A stretch of DNA of 64,000 nt from Halichondria panicea (Eukaryota > Porifera > Demospongiae > Suberitida > Halichondriidae). Every line of letters starts with the position of its first letter. Position 1 is the first letter of the stretch. The notes beneath the pieces were generated by a model, which worked only from the letters and a program-made list of their open reading frames with translations, was not told the DNA's origin and made no database searches. Where the stretch lies: positions 1,389,501 to 1,453,500 of the forward strand of contig NC_087377.1 of NCBI RefSeq assembly GCF_963675165.1. The letters are read 5' to 3'. Below are positions 39,248 through 51,076 of the stretch, in pieces. The position numbers and the translations under genes are program-made.

Positions 39248-39377
39248 TATGATATTATCCTATGGATACTGAAGATTATCACGAGTCTGTGCCAGTAACT
39301 GCACGAGTGCCTGCAAGGCACGAGTGACAGTTACTAGGCACGGACGAGTGATAATCATCAGTATCCATGGGATAATG
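39248..39377. mobile_element. 130-bp hairpin MITE
   Basis: TTATCCTATGGATACTGAAG and ATTATCACGAG are mirrored by GTGATAATCATCAGTATCC and ATGGGATAA, with CACGAGTGCCTGCAAGGCACGAGTG-like repeats in the loop. Confidence 0.7.
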
Positions 39378-40228
39378 CATTTATTGCTTGGCAACCAAAA
39401 TGCAGGTTGAATCTGCGCATGCGCAACATGCGGTTGCTTTATCAACCAGAAGAATGCGTAGCAACACTCCCAGTTGAAGACTAGTTTAAGAGAAAGAAAA
39501 CAGCTAGAAAGACAAAGAAATAAGACTCTAGAACACCAAGAGAGCTTGCAGAAGGCTACTTAAAGATTTTGTAGAGAACAGACAAGAAAAACGTTGACAA
39601 CCAGCAACCCGTTTTGAAAATGGATAGTTCTGAAGGATAAACAGCATGTGCTTGCTTTCTATCATGCTCCAGTGGCTCCAGTGTATCAGAAGAGGAAACA
39701 TGCACCGCTATAACTGAAGAAAAGTGTGACAACCGTTTTTGAAGCCAAAACGACTTTATACAAGCCTGAACAGGCTTATATGGTGGTGCAGTACACTTCT
39801 ACATGTGCAATACTCCGCTCAAAGCACCCACTCCCAACACTGATGCCTGTTTGATGCATTAAATATGAATACTGACAACCTCCTGACCCTCAGCTTCACT
39901 GCAAAAAGAGCACAGAAGTGATACAGAGCATCAGAAAACAAGAAAAGAGACTGATAAACATTGCAATGCATGATTATAAGTGTGTAAACTATGTTTTTCT
40001 TGTTCTCTCACTGCTGAAAACGTTTTATTCCAAATAAGAATCACTTCCTAGTGTGCAATAACAAGTGTGCAATAATACTTCCGGGTGTGCAATATGGAAA
40101 AATATCTGCACAGTCGGTGATGAGTCGCTTCCTGTGCAATTTGAATGTAAAACGCTGATGTCAGCACTTATTAAAAAGCAATAATAACTAATACTTACAC
40201 AATTTTTACACTGAATGTCACTATAATT
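39378..40228. other. no gene recognised
   Basis: A purine-rich plus strand (AGAGAAAGAAAACAGC...) with no sustained reading frame and no homology noticed to copy A. Confidence 0.45.
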
Positions 40229-43200
40229 ATTAGCAGGCCACCCTCTATAATACAGCCAGGTTAATGGGCCCCAAAGTCTCCATAGCATGTGTTTGGACCT
40301 GTGTTAGCAGACCACCCTCTATAATACAGCCAGGTTAATGGTCCCCAAAGTCTCCATAGCATGTGTTTGGACCTGTGTTAGCAGGCCACCCTCTATAATA
40401 CAGCCAGGTTAATGGGCCCCAAAGTCTCCATAGCATGTGTTTGGACATGTGTTAGCAGACCACCCTCTATAATACAGCCAGGTTAATGGTCCCCAAAGTC
40501 TCCATAGCATGTGTTTGGACCTGTGTTAGCAGACCACCCTCTATAATACAGCCAGGTTAATGGGTCCCAAAGTCTCCATAGCATGTGTTTGGACCTGTGT
40601 TAGCAGGCCACCCTCTATAATACAGCCAGGTTAATGGGTCCCAAAGTCTCCATAGCATGTGTTTGGACCTGTGTTAGCAGACCACCCTCTATTATACAGC
40701 CAGGTTAATGGGTCCCAAAGTCTCCATAGCATGTGTTTGGACCTGTGTTAGCAGACCACCCTCTATAATACAGCCAGGTTAATGGTCCCAAGTCTCCATA
40801 GCATGTGTTTGGACCTGTGTTAGCAGGCCACCCTCTATAATACAGCCAGGTTAATGGGTCCCAAAGTCTCCATAGCATGTGTTTGGACCTATGTTAGCAG
40901 GCCACCCTCTATAATACAGCCAGGTTAATGGGTCCCAAAGTCTCCATAGCATGTGTTTGGACCTGTGTTAGCAGACCACCCTCTATAATACAGCCAGGTT
41001 AATGGGTCCCAAAGTCTCCATAGCATGTGTTTGGACCTGTGTTAGCAGGCCACCCTCTATAATACAGCCAGGTTAATGGGCCCCAAAGTCTCCATAGCAT
41101 GTGTTTGGACCTGTGTTAGCAGACCACCCTCTATAATACAGCCAGGTTAATGGTCCCCAAAGTCTCCATAGCATGTGTTTGGACCTGTGTTAGCAGACCA
41201 CCCTCTATAATACAGCCAGGTTAATGGGTCCCAAAGTCTCCATAGCATGTGTTTGGACCTGTGTTAGCAGGCCACCCTCTATAATACAGCCAGGTTAATG
41301 GGTCCCAAAGTCTCCATAGCATGTGTTTGGACCTGTGTTAGCAGACCACCCTCTATTATACAGCCAGGTTAATGGGTCCCAAAGTCTCCATAGCATGTGT
41401 TTGGACCTGTGTTAGCAGACCACCCTCTATAATACAGCCAGGTTAATGGTCCCAAGTCTCCATAGCATGTGTTTGGACCTGTGTTAGCAGGCCACCCTCT
41501 ATAATACAGCCAGGTTAATGGGTCCCAAAGTCTCCATAGCATGTGTTTGGACCTATGTTAGCAGGCCACCCTCTATAATACAGCCAGGTTAATGGGTCCC
41601 AAAGTCTCCATAGCATGTGTTTGGACCTGTGTTAGCAGACCACCCTCTATAATACAGCCAGGTTAATGGGTCCCAAAGTCTCCATAGCATGTGTTTGGAC
41701 CTGTGTTAGCAGGCCACCCTCTATAATACAGCCAGGTTAATGGGTCCCAAAGTCTCCATAGCATGTGTTTGGACCTGTGTTAGCAGACCACCCTCTATTA
41801 TACAGCCAGGTTAATGGGTCCCAAAGTCTCCATAGCATGTGTTTGGACCTGTGTTAGCAGACCACCCTCTATAATACAGCCAGGTTAATGGTCCCAAGTC
41901 TCCATAGCATGTGTTTGGACCTGTGTTAGCAGGCCACCCTCTATAATACAGCCAGGTTAATGGGTCCCAAAGTCTCCATAGCATGTGTTTGGACCTATGT
42001 TAGCAGGCCACCCTCTATAATACAGCCAGGTTAATGGGTCCCAAAGTCTCCATAGCATGTGTTTGGACCTATGTTAGCAGGCCACCCTCTATAATACAGC
42101 CAGGTTAATGGGTCCCAAAGTCTCCATAGCATGTGTTTGGACCTATGTTAGCAGGCCACCCTCTATAATACAGCCAGGTTAATGGGTCCCAAAGTCTCCA
42201 TAGCATGTGTTTGGACCTGTGTTAGCAGACCACCCTCTATTATACAGCCAGGTTAATGGGTCCCAAAGTCTCCATAGCATGTGTTTGGACCTGTGTTAGC
42301 AGGCCACCCTCTATAATACAGCCAGGTTAATGGGTCCCAAAGTCTCCATAGCATGTGTTTGGACCTGTGTTAGCAGACCACCCTCTATTATACAGCCAGG
42401 TTAATGGGTCCCAAAGTCTCCATAGCATGTGTTTGGACCTGTGTTAGCAGACCACCCTCTATAATACAGCCAGGTTAATGGTCCCAAGTCTCCATAGCAT
42501 GTGTTTGGACCTGTGTTAGCAGGCCACCCTCTATAATACAGCCAGGTTAATGGGTCCCAAAGTCTCCATAGCATGTGTTTGGACCTATGTTAGCAGGCCA
42601 CCCTCTATAATACAGCCAGGTTAATGGGTCCCAAAGTCTCCATAGCATGTGTTTGGACCTATGTTAGCAGGCCACCCTCTATAATACAGCCAGGTTAATG
42701 GGTCCCAAAGTCTCCATAGCATGTGTTTGGACCTATGTTAGCAGGCCACCCTCTATAATACAGCCAGGTTAATGGGTCCCAAAGTCTCCATAGCATGTGT
42801 TTGGACCTGTGTTAGCAGACCACCCTCTATTATACAGCCAGGTTAATGGGTCCCAAAGTCTCCATAGCATGTGTTTGGACCTGTGTTAGCAGACCACCCT
42901 CTATAATACAGCCAGGTTAATGGTCCCAAGTCTCCATAGCATGTGTTTGGACCTGTGTTAGCAGGCCACCCTCTATAATACAGCCAGGTTAATGGGCCCA
43001 AGTCTCCATAGCATGTGTTTGGACCTGTGTTAGCAGGCCACCCTCTATAATACAGCCAGGTTAATGGCCCCCAAAGTCTCCATAGCATGTGCTTGGACCT
43101 GTGTTAGCAGGCCACCCTCTATAATACAGCCAGGTTAATGGGCTCCAAAGTCTCCATAGCATGTGTTTGGACCTGTGTTAGCAGACCACCCTCTATATTA

Positions 43201-46079
43201 CAGCCAGGTTAATGGGTCCCAAAGTCTCCATAGCATGTGTTTGGACCTGTGTTAGCAGACCACCCTCTATTATACAGCCAGGTTAATGGGTCCCAAAGTC
43301 TCCATAGCATGTGTTTGGACCTGTGTTAGCAGACCACCCTCTATAATACAGCCAGGTTAATGGGTCCCAAAGTCTCCATAGCATGTGTTTGGACCTGTGT
43401 TAGCAGGCCACCCTCTATAATACAGCCAGGTTAATGGGTCCCAAAGTCTCCATAGCATGTGTTTGGACCTGTGTTAGCAGACCACCCTCTATTATACAGC
43501 CAGGTTAATGGGTCCCAAAGTCTCCATAGCATGTGTTTGGACCTGTGTTAGCAGACCACCCTCTATAATACAGCCAGGTTAATGGTCCCAAGTCTCCATA
43601 GCATGTGTTTGGACCTGTGTTAGCAGGCCACCCTCTATAATACAGCCAAGTTAATGGGTCCCAAAGTCTCCATAGCATGTGTTTGGACCTATGTTAGCAG
43701 GCCACCCTCTATAATACAGCCAGGTTAATGGGTCCCAAAGTCTCCATAGCATGTGTTTGGACCTATGTTAGCAGGCCACCCTCTATAATACAGCCAGGTT
43801 AATGGGTCCCAAAGTCTCCATAGCATGTGTTTGGACCTATGTTAGCAGGCCACCCTCTATAATACAGCCAGGTTAATGGGTCCCAAAGTCTCCATAGCAT
43901 GTGTTTGGACCTGTGTTAGCAGACCACCCTCTATTATACAGCCAGGTTAATGGGTCCCAAAGTCTCCATAGCATGTGTTTGGACCTGTGTTAGCAGACCA
44001 CCCTCTATAATACAGCCAGGTTAATGGTCCCAAGTCTCCATAGCATGTGTTTGGACCTGTGTTAGCAGGCCACCCTCTATAATACAGCCAGGTTAATGGG
44101 CCCAAGTCTCCATAGCATGTGTTTGGACCTGTGTTAGCAGGCCACCCTCTATAATACAGCCAGGTTAATGGCCCCCAAAGTCTCCATAGCATGTGCTTGG
44201 ACCTGTGTTAGCAGGCCACCCTCTATAATACAGCCAGGTTAATGGGCTCCAAAGTCTCCATAGCATGTGTTTGGACCTGTGTTAGCAGACCACCCTCTAT
44301 ATTACAGCCAGGTTAATGGGTCCCAAAGTCTCCATAGCATGTGTTTGGACCTGTGTTAGCAGACCACCCTCTATTATACAGCCAGGTTAATGGGTCCCAA
44401 AGTCTCCATAGCATGTGTTTGGACCTGTGTTAGCAGACCACCCTCTATAATACAGCCAGGTTAATGGTCCCAAGTCTCCATAGCATGTGTTTGGACCTGT
44501 GTTAGCAGGCCACCCTCTATAATACAGCCAGGTTAATGGGCCCAAGTCTCCATAGCATGTGTTTGGACCTGTGTTAGCAGGCCACCCTCTATAATACAGC
44601 CAGGTTAATGGCCCCCAAAGTCTCCATAGCATGTGCTTGGACCTGTGTTAGCAGGCCACCCTCTATAATACAGCCAGGTTAATGGGCTCCAAAGTCTCCA
44701 TAGCATGTGTTTGGACCTGTGTTAGCAGACCACCCTCTATATTACAGCCAGGTTAATGGGCCCCAAAGTCTCCATAGCATGTGTTTGGACCTGTGTTAGC
44801 AGACCACCCTCTATAATACAGCCAGGTTAATGTGCCCCAAAGTCTCCATAGCATGTGTTTGGACCTGTGTTAGCAGGCCACCCTCTATAATACAGCCAGG
44901 TTAATGGCCCCAAAGTCTCCATAGCATGTGTTTGGACCTGTGTTAGCAGGCCACCCTCTATAATACAGCCAGGTTAATGGGCCCCAAAGTCTCCATAGCA
45001 TGTGTTTGGACCTGTGTTAGCAGACCACCCTCTATAATACAGCCAGGTTAATGTGCCCCAAAGTCTCCATAGCATGTGTTTGGACCTGTGTTAGCAGACC
45101 ACCCTCTATATTACAGCCAGGTTAATGGGTCCCAAAGTCTCCATAGCATGTGTTTGGACCTGTGTTAGCAGACCACCCTCTATTATACAGCCAGGTTAAT
45201 GGGTCCCAAAGTCTCCATAGCATGTGTTTGGACCTGTGTTAGCAGACCACCCTCTATAATACAGCCAGGTTAATGGTCCCAAGTCTCCATAGCATGTGTT
45301 TGGACCTGTGTTAGCAGGCCACCCTCTATAATACAGCCAGGTTAATGGGCCCAAGTCTCCATAGCATGTGTTTGGACCTGTGTTAGCAGGCCACCCTCTA
45401 TAATACAGCCAGGTTAATGGCCCCCAAAGTCTCCATAGCATGTGCTTGGACCTGTGTTAGCAGGCCACCCTCTATAATACAGCCAGGTTAATGGGCTCCA
45501 AAGTCTCCATAGCATGTGTTTGGACCTGTGTTAGCAGACCACCCTCTATATTACAGCCAGGTTAATGGGCCCCAAAGTCTCCATAGCATGTGTTTGGACC
45601 TGTGTTAGCAGACCACCCTCTATAATACAGCCAGGTTAATGTGCCCCAAAGTCTCCATAGCATGTGTTTGGACCTGTGTTAGCAGGCCACCCTCTATAAT
45701 ACAGCCAGGTTAATGGCCCCAAAGTCTCCATAGCATGTGTTTGGACCTGTGTTAGCAGGCCACCCTCTATAATACAGCCAGGTTAATGGGCCCCAAAGTC
45801 TCCATAGCATGTGTTTGGACCTGTGTTAGCAGACCACCCTCTATATAATACAGCCAGGTTAATGTGCCCCAAAGTCTCCATAGCATGTGTTTGGACCTGT
45901 GTTAGCAGACCACCCTCTATAATACAGCCAGGTTAATGTGCCCCAAAGTCTCCATAGCATGTGTTTGGACCTGTGTTAGCAGGCCACCCTCTATAATACA
46001 GCCAGGTTAATGGCCCCAAAGTCTCCGTAGCATGTGTTTGGACCTGTGTTAGCAGACCACCCTCTATAATACAGCCACT
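40229..46079. repeat. 5.85-kb array of a 74-bp minisatellite with higher-order structure
   Basis: The unit is GGACCTGTGTTAGCAGGCCA, CCCTCTATAATACAGCC, AGGTTAATGGGTCCCAAAGT, CTCCATAGCATGTGTTT, about 79 copies, with variants (GACCA/GGCCA; TATTATACAG; TGGTCCCAAG, 72 bp). Blocks of several units recur: an identical run of about 246 bp starts at 42843, 43947, 44387 and 45196. It lies downstream of the kinase B exon at 46696, like the four-copy array in copy A. Confidence 0.95.
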
Positions 46080-46114
46080 GTTGGTCTACCCACCACTATA
46101 CATATACAGGGTAT

Positions 46115-46669
46115 TACGGTGGCCCTGAGTGCTACTCCTAGTTGATAGTTCAAACGCGTAGTTGGCAGTTGGAAGTTCATGACCTTTAAACTTTGCAACC
46201 TGTTTTTATGTGTAAGTTAAAATTATGATACTGGCACCAATAATAATTGCTAGATATCTAGCTGGCAGGCTAAGACGATAATTATATACACATCTAAGTA
46301 GGGAGGTCTAATCCCCATGCACCTATATTCCCGGTAGAGAGGGAGGGAGGGGCATTATAGAAACATGTTGTATGGCACTTAGATTCTATTGAGGCCGTTT
46401 GGTTAAAAGATTTGAGGCAGTGCAAAGATCTATATTATTATAACATAATTATTATGCTAACTGGCGTAGAAGATAATAGTCTTTGCTGGTCTCAGACGGC
46501 ACTATTAAACGTGTGTCCGCTATACAATGTACATTAAGTAGGGCTTGCCCCCATCAATGAAGGCTTAGAGAAACAGGTTTTGCAGATCTAGAATAATTCC
46601 TGGCATTAGTTCGTTGCGAAGTTTAAAGGTCACCAACTACCAACTAGGAGTAGCACTCGGGCCACCGTA
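46115..46669. mobile_element. 555-bp MITE with 6-bp target duplication
   Basis: TACGGTGGCCCTGAGTGCTA and the complement of the right end (TACGGTGGCCCGAGTGCTAC) match, and the inverted similarity continues to GACCTTTAAACTT. GGGTAT flanks both sides (46109-46114 and 46670-46675). Copy A has the empty site CAGGGTATACTAATAG near 11386. Confidence 0.9.
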
Positions 46670-46904
46670 GGGTATACTAATAGTAAGGTACTCACAAAGA
46701 CATTAGTGACATGGTTGGTGGTTCCTGTGATCCTGGACACCACCTCACACACTTTCCAGATACTGGGACGCAGCTCAGGGTCAGAGGTCAACAGGCAGCC
46801 TACAAGGGAGGAGGAGAACACATGTATCACACACACCTACACCCACACACACACACCTACACCCACACACACCCACACGGCAAGCATAAAACAAATGTGT
46901 CTTA

Positions 46905-48321
46905 TGTTATAGTTATAACACGGGCACGAGGGATGTATGGAATATATTGCACTGAAGCACGAGGGCGCCAGCCCCGAGGGCTGAGTGCAATATATGCCAT
47001 GCAGCTCGAGTGCACGTGTTATAACTAGTTTATATCCCGAGGGCATAGCAACATAACACTGTCCTAGTAACACAATAATTATAAACAGCACAAAAAAGAC
47101 AGAGACAACTCTAGACACAGCTCCATCTCTTCTCTCTTCTAGACACCAGTATCTGCAGCATATAAGATTGGCATGACCGACGAATGGCTTGACACAAAAT
47201 TGTTGGAGTTTCAACTGAAATCTGTAAAACAGCCCCACCCCACTTCTGGTGCTGCAAAACAGCCCCGCCCCACTTACTGCTGCAAAGAAACAGCCCCACC
47301 CCACTACTCAGTGAATACATGTATTAGCTGCTGGTCTACGCTCGGCCTCATAACCAAGCCAAGAAAGCTCGCTTCTACACTGCTGCAAAACAGCTCATGC
47401 CCCCAGCAAAAAGAGCCACTTCTAGTGCTATACGGTGAAGCAGAATTGACATGCATCACGATGTCGAGGACTAGGTCGATCTAGGAACACAGAATCTTCC
47501 ACAAAATGAATCTTGGACAATTTTAAAACCTGCATGGTTGCAAGAAGAAACTCCAGCAGTGCTGAACATTCATTCCTGCATGGCTGGACATACTTTGATA
47601 CTTGTTATTTCTCATGCGTATTAATTTAATTTTAATTTAATTGTCTAATTGCCAGAGGGGCGTTTTGCGGTCAGTGCAATATGACTTTCAGCAGTGCAAT
47701 ATGAAGCATATTGCACTTGGCAACAACGTAGCAACGGGATATAAGGGATAATTATTTATGTGATTAACTTTTAAACGACGCGATTTCAGTACAGGCCACA
47801 AATGGATATCACTGTATGATACAAGAGTATGCAGTGATTATGATAGCTGCTCACATAACAGCATTAGTATAAGTATCTATTACACATTTATTTCTGACTA
47901 CGACTATACACAACTATGGGATAGAGCTATTGAATGATACTTGATACTCTAAAATGGATGCTTTGTACAATAAATTATGTAACTAGTGAAATGCTTCCTC
48001 ACACACACAAACAGTGGAGCCACTCTTAATGACCTCAGCTGAAGAAAGTTCAACTGCAGGCTATGAGGTCCCAAATGAATAGTTTTTGTATACATGCAGC
48101 CAAAATTTTTTTCCCTAAACGTAATACAGTGAAACCTCTGTTAACAACCACCTCTGAATAAAGGCCAGTTGCTATATAACGGCCAGGCACCCAGGTCCCA
48201 AACGAACAGTTTATGTACAAAACAACCTCTCAACAAAGGCCACCTCTGTATAAAGGCCAAAACATTGTTCCCCAAAGGTGTCTGTTATAGAGGGGTTCCA
48301 TTATAGTTCAATTGTACATAC
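46905..48321. other. intronic stretch of kinase B with decayed repeats
   Basis: It contains an inverted-repeat segment at about 46905-47026 (GTTATAACACGGGCACGAGG ... GTGCACGTGTTATAAC) and TATATCCCGAGGGCATAGCAAC near 47031 matched in inverse by GCAACGGGATATA near 47732. There are three short copies of AACAGCCCCACCCCACT at 47232-47307, and a CCACCTCTGTATAAAGGCCA-type dispersed repeat at 48130-48290, also seen near 60722. Confidence 0.45.
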
Positions 48322-48686
48322 CTTGAGGTCACGATGTATGACGGGTTTTGTCCGATGGTGTAGCCTAGCAACGGCCTTAGCAACGTCAGAGAAGATATGC
48401 AACACTTCACGTTGTCTCAGTCGAGTGCCCGCTGATTCAGCAAATCTATCACCGAAGTACCTAATAGAATAAATAATAATAATAATATTAAAAGCTTAAT
48501 TTATCACTAATTAGCTACATGCAGACAGTGTTTGTGATTCTCACTACTGTACATGATCAATGGTACCACTCCATTAGTATGACTAAGCAATAGACTACCA
48601 TCATGCACGCAGGTACACTACCACCCACTCCACTCATCACACACCCACTCCATTAGTATGAGTAGGCAATGGAGGACCATACATTA

Positions 48687-49130
48687 TGCACCTATCAATG
48701 TGTCGCCCCACTCCCCCCAGGAGGGGTCGGGCTTATATGGGGATTTGACCTTACCTCAGGTCAAATTTCCCCTGATAGGGGAAGGATTCTGTGTTCAAAT
48801 CCCCCAGTCAACGGAGGATTTTTAAGCCCCAAGCAGTTGCACACATTAAAACAGGTTATACAAGCAGTCTTTACTACGCAAAGCCAGGTCAAATCCCCAA
48901 GTATGGGGCCAACATTTCAGGTTAAATTTCCCCGTATGTCCCGGGGGGGGGGGTAGTGGGGCAACACCAGAGGAGGTCCGACATGCGTGCACGAATCACT
49001 ATAAGTTCAGTGCATTGTGGTAATTGGGGTCACGTGATATGTCCAGGCCAAATGTACTAGCATTTGTAGTGATTCGTGCACGCATGTCGGACCGGGCCTC
49101 CTCTGGGGCAAAACATTGATGATAGGTGCA
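48687..49130. mobile_element. 444-bp Harbinger-like MITE
   Basis: TGCACCTATCAATG and CATTGATGATAGGTGCA form the ends; interior TCCGACATGCGTGCACGAAT has its own inverted copy. Flanks are TTA (48684-48686) and CTA (49131-49133). Copy A has the empty site CATACATTACAACAAAG near 13620. Confidence 0.85.
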
Positions 49131-49691
49131 CTACAACAAAGGGAGCTAGAGAGCTAGTCTATAGATAGAGTATCTGGGTCCACTCAATAAAATCTGACAC
49201 TGCGTACTCACCCTAGCATTGTCCAGCTCCCTCTGCAGACTAGCCACCATATCCACCACCAGCAGCAATCAGTCAGGATACCTTGAGACAGTCACTCTCT
49301 GCTAGCTCCATCTCTCTCTACACTGCTTGTAGCCTTGTGAGCATGGAGCCATCTCATGTTAGCAACTGGAGCTATATATTATAGAGTAGATCTGTTTCAA
49401 TGCTGCCTAGCTGTGAAGCGCTTAGTCTAGTCTATGGCAGAGTCTACAGCTAGCTAGGGTAGCTAGCTCAGTAGGCCGGTGTCATAAAATTTTGGGCCCC
49501 GGTGTCATAGGATAGAACCTCCGGGCGACAGTTTCTCCCCCGGAGCCTGCGGTCTTAGGACAATGCCTCCCCCCCGGTGGTTTTGTCCTAGGACAGAATC
49601 CCCGCCCCCAGGATATATCATCCGGGTACATGTACCCTGTCAAAACCTGTCAAAGCAGCTTTAGTATAATAAGCGTGCGCGTGCATGCGAA

Positions 49692-51076
49692 ATGTATAGA
49701 CTGTTAGCAATCAGAATGGCTACTCAACAAGAGTATGAGGACATACTGCTGTACAAGACTGCTGCCAGCAATGCTGGCCAGAAGAAATACAGAGACGGGC
49801 TTTCCACTAATGACAAGAGAAGTATAAGAGACAAAGCTCAAAGGTATGCTCTGCAGCAACAATGCTTATACCTGCCTGAGAAGGACAGCACTGGCATCCA
49901 TAGAATGAGAAGAGTTGTGGTGAAGCAAGAGGAGAAAAGCAGGATACTAAACATGTGCCACGATGGACTGGATGGAATGCATTTTGAGAGAGACAAGACC
50001 TATGGAAAGGTATATTTATCATCATATCTTATAAAGTATAATTATATCTGTTTCATGCATGTAGGTTGCTCAGGATTTCTACTGGAAAGGCCTACATGCT
50101 GACGTCATACAGCTCTGCAAGCACTGCGACTAATGCCAACGAACGAATCACCAACTGCAGAAGCCCAGAGCAGAACTACATCCCATCCCTGTAACAAAGG
50201 TCTGGTACAGAGTTGGTATTGACTTGGTAGGACCTGAAACAAGCTCTGGAAACAAGTACATTATCACGCTCTCAGACTATTTCTCTAAGTGGCCTGAGGC
50301 TGCCCCACTCCCATCAAAATCAGCAGAAGGTGTAGCAAAATTTCTGTTTGACACATTTTGCAGGCATGGGTGGCCAAAAGTGATTCAATCAGACCAAGGA
50401 AGAGAGTTTGTCAACGAAATCAATGTACACATGCAGCTGTGCAAATCTTCTTTGTTGAAGAATGACAGCACTGGATTGCCACTTCTCTGTTTAAGGGTGA
50501 ACTGTATTTGTACGACAGCTGCTTCAATGGAACGCTTTCCCCAAGTACTGAGCTCCAGATAGCACAAGTGTATAGCCCATTAATTCAATGCAATGGGCTG
50601 TTGATTTCTGTGGTGGCTCTCCAGCAGCAAGAGGGTGCTAACAACTGCGGACTATTTAGCATTGCTGCTGCATATCACGCTGCTATGAACGATAATGTGG
50701 ATTCTCTAGTGTTTGATGAGGCCAAAATGAGAGCACATATCATTAAGTGCTTTGAGAAGGGCAAACTCTCACGGTTCCCTCGCACAAAGAAAGCGATGCC
50801 CAAAAGACCAACACCACAAACCATTGCCATTACAATATACTGCATGTGCGAGAGACCGGACTCTTTTGAGGATATGGTCATGTGTGACAAATGTAGTGAG
50901 TGGTATCATAGCCTCGATTCAAGGCCGTATTTTAATCGGTCTGGAATCGAGGCTAGTGGTATCACTATCGCTGTGCCAAAATTCACAAAGAACCAGTAGG
51001 TAATTGGTTTTGTTCTGGTTGTATCACTTTATGATTTGTGCACTTTTGGTTATATTTATTGTACTTCTTTCTCTTG
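49692..51076 (+). pseudogene. Ginger-like integrase / Ulp1-like protease / PHD-finger protein, decayed
   Basis: Exon 49692-50009 ends in a GTATAT donor and joins 50065 onward. Domains in order: a His-Cys zinc-binding region (HDGLDGMHF ... QLCKHCD), with TAA at 50131 just before the final CQ; an integrase core with GIDLVGPE, SDYFSKWPEA and VIQSDQGREFVN, giving the first two acidic residues; then an abrupt change near 50425, so the expected third acidic residue is missing; then a Ulp1-like C-terminal part QQQEGANNCGLFSIAAAYH, where NCG is the expected catalytic Cys; then a PHD finger starting CMCERPDSFEDMVMCDKCSE. The PHD is cut by a 47-bp MITE (50909-50955), after which it resumes in another frame (CAKIHKEPVGNWFCSGC) and stops at TGA near 51076. 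The element cannot encode a complete transposase as read. Confidence 0.75.
50909..50955. mobile_element. 47-bp TAGCCTCGAT mini-MITE inside the PHD finger
   Basis: TAGCCTCGATTCAAGGCCG is matched by the inverted CGGTCTGGAATCGAGGCTA. GTGGTATCA is duplicated exactly at 50900-50908 and 50956-50964 (9 bp). Element plus duplication is 56 bp, so it shifts the frame. Confidence 0.95.

Larger units (their letters stand above)
46696..49250 (-). pseudogene. NAK-family kinase gene fragment, copy B
   Basis: Exons seen: 49212-49250 (MVASLQRELDNAR), 48322-48460 and 46696-46799. The 48322 exon reads RLRQREVLHIFSDVAKAVAR then LHHRTKPVIHRDLK: the HRD catalytic loop with its Asp and Lys, and the VARLH context typical of NAK kinases such as AAK1 and GAK. 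The 46696 exon (GCLLTSDPELRPSIWKV) is 104 nt like its copy A counterpart. Not found in this copy are the ATP-binding lobe, the DFG/activation segment, the ALG...PFGDNP exon and the C-terminal exon that copy A has. The two copies therefore retain complementary exons. A MITE (46115-46669) and the 74-bp array lie in the following intron, and another MITE (48687-49130) lies in the first. Confidence 0.6.

Noticed and set aside
42843-45441. Four identical 81-residue minus-strand frames
   Set aside because: They are generated by identical blocks of the 74-bp array, not by genes. Kept only as evidence of higher-order structure.
49680-50425. Integrase as part of a Ty3/gypsy LTR retrotransposon
   Set aside because: No LTRs, reverse transcriptase or primer site. 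TGT..ACA inverted termini with CCGG duplications and the protease/PHD context fit a Ginger DNA transposon better.
50508-50999. The 163-codon frame taken as a complete gene ending in LDSRPYFNRSGIEA...
   Set aside because: The C-terminal residues are translated MITE sequence, and the true PHD finger resumes in another frame beyond it.
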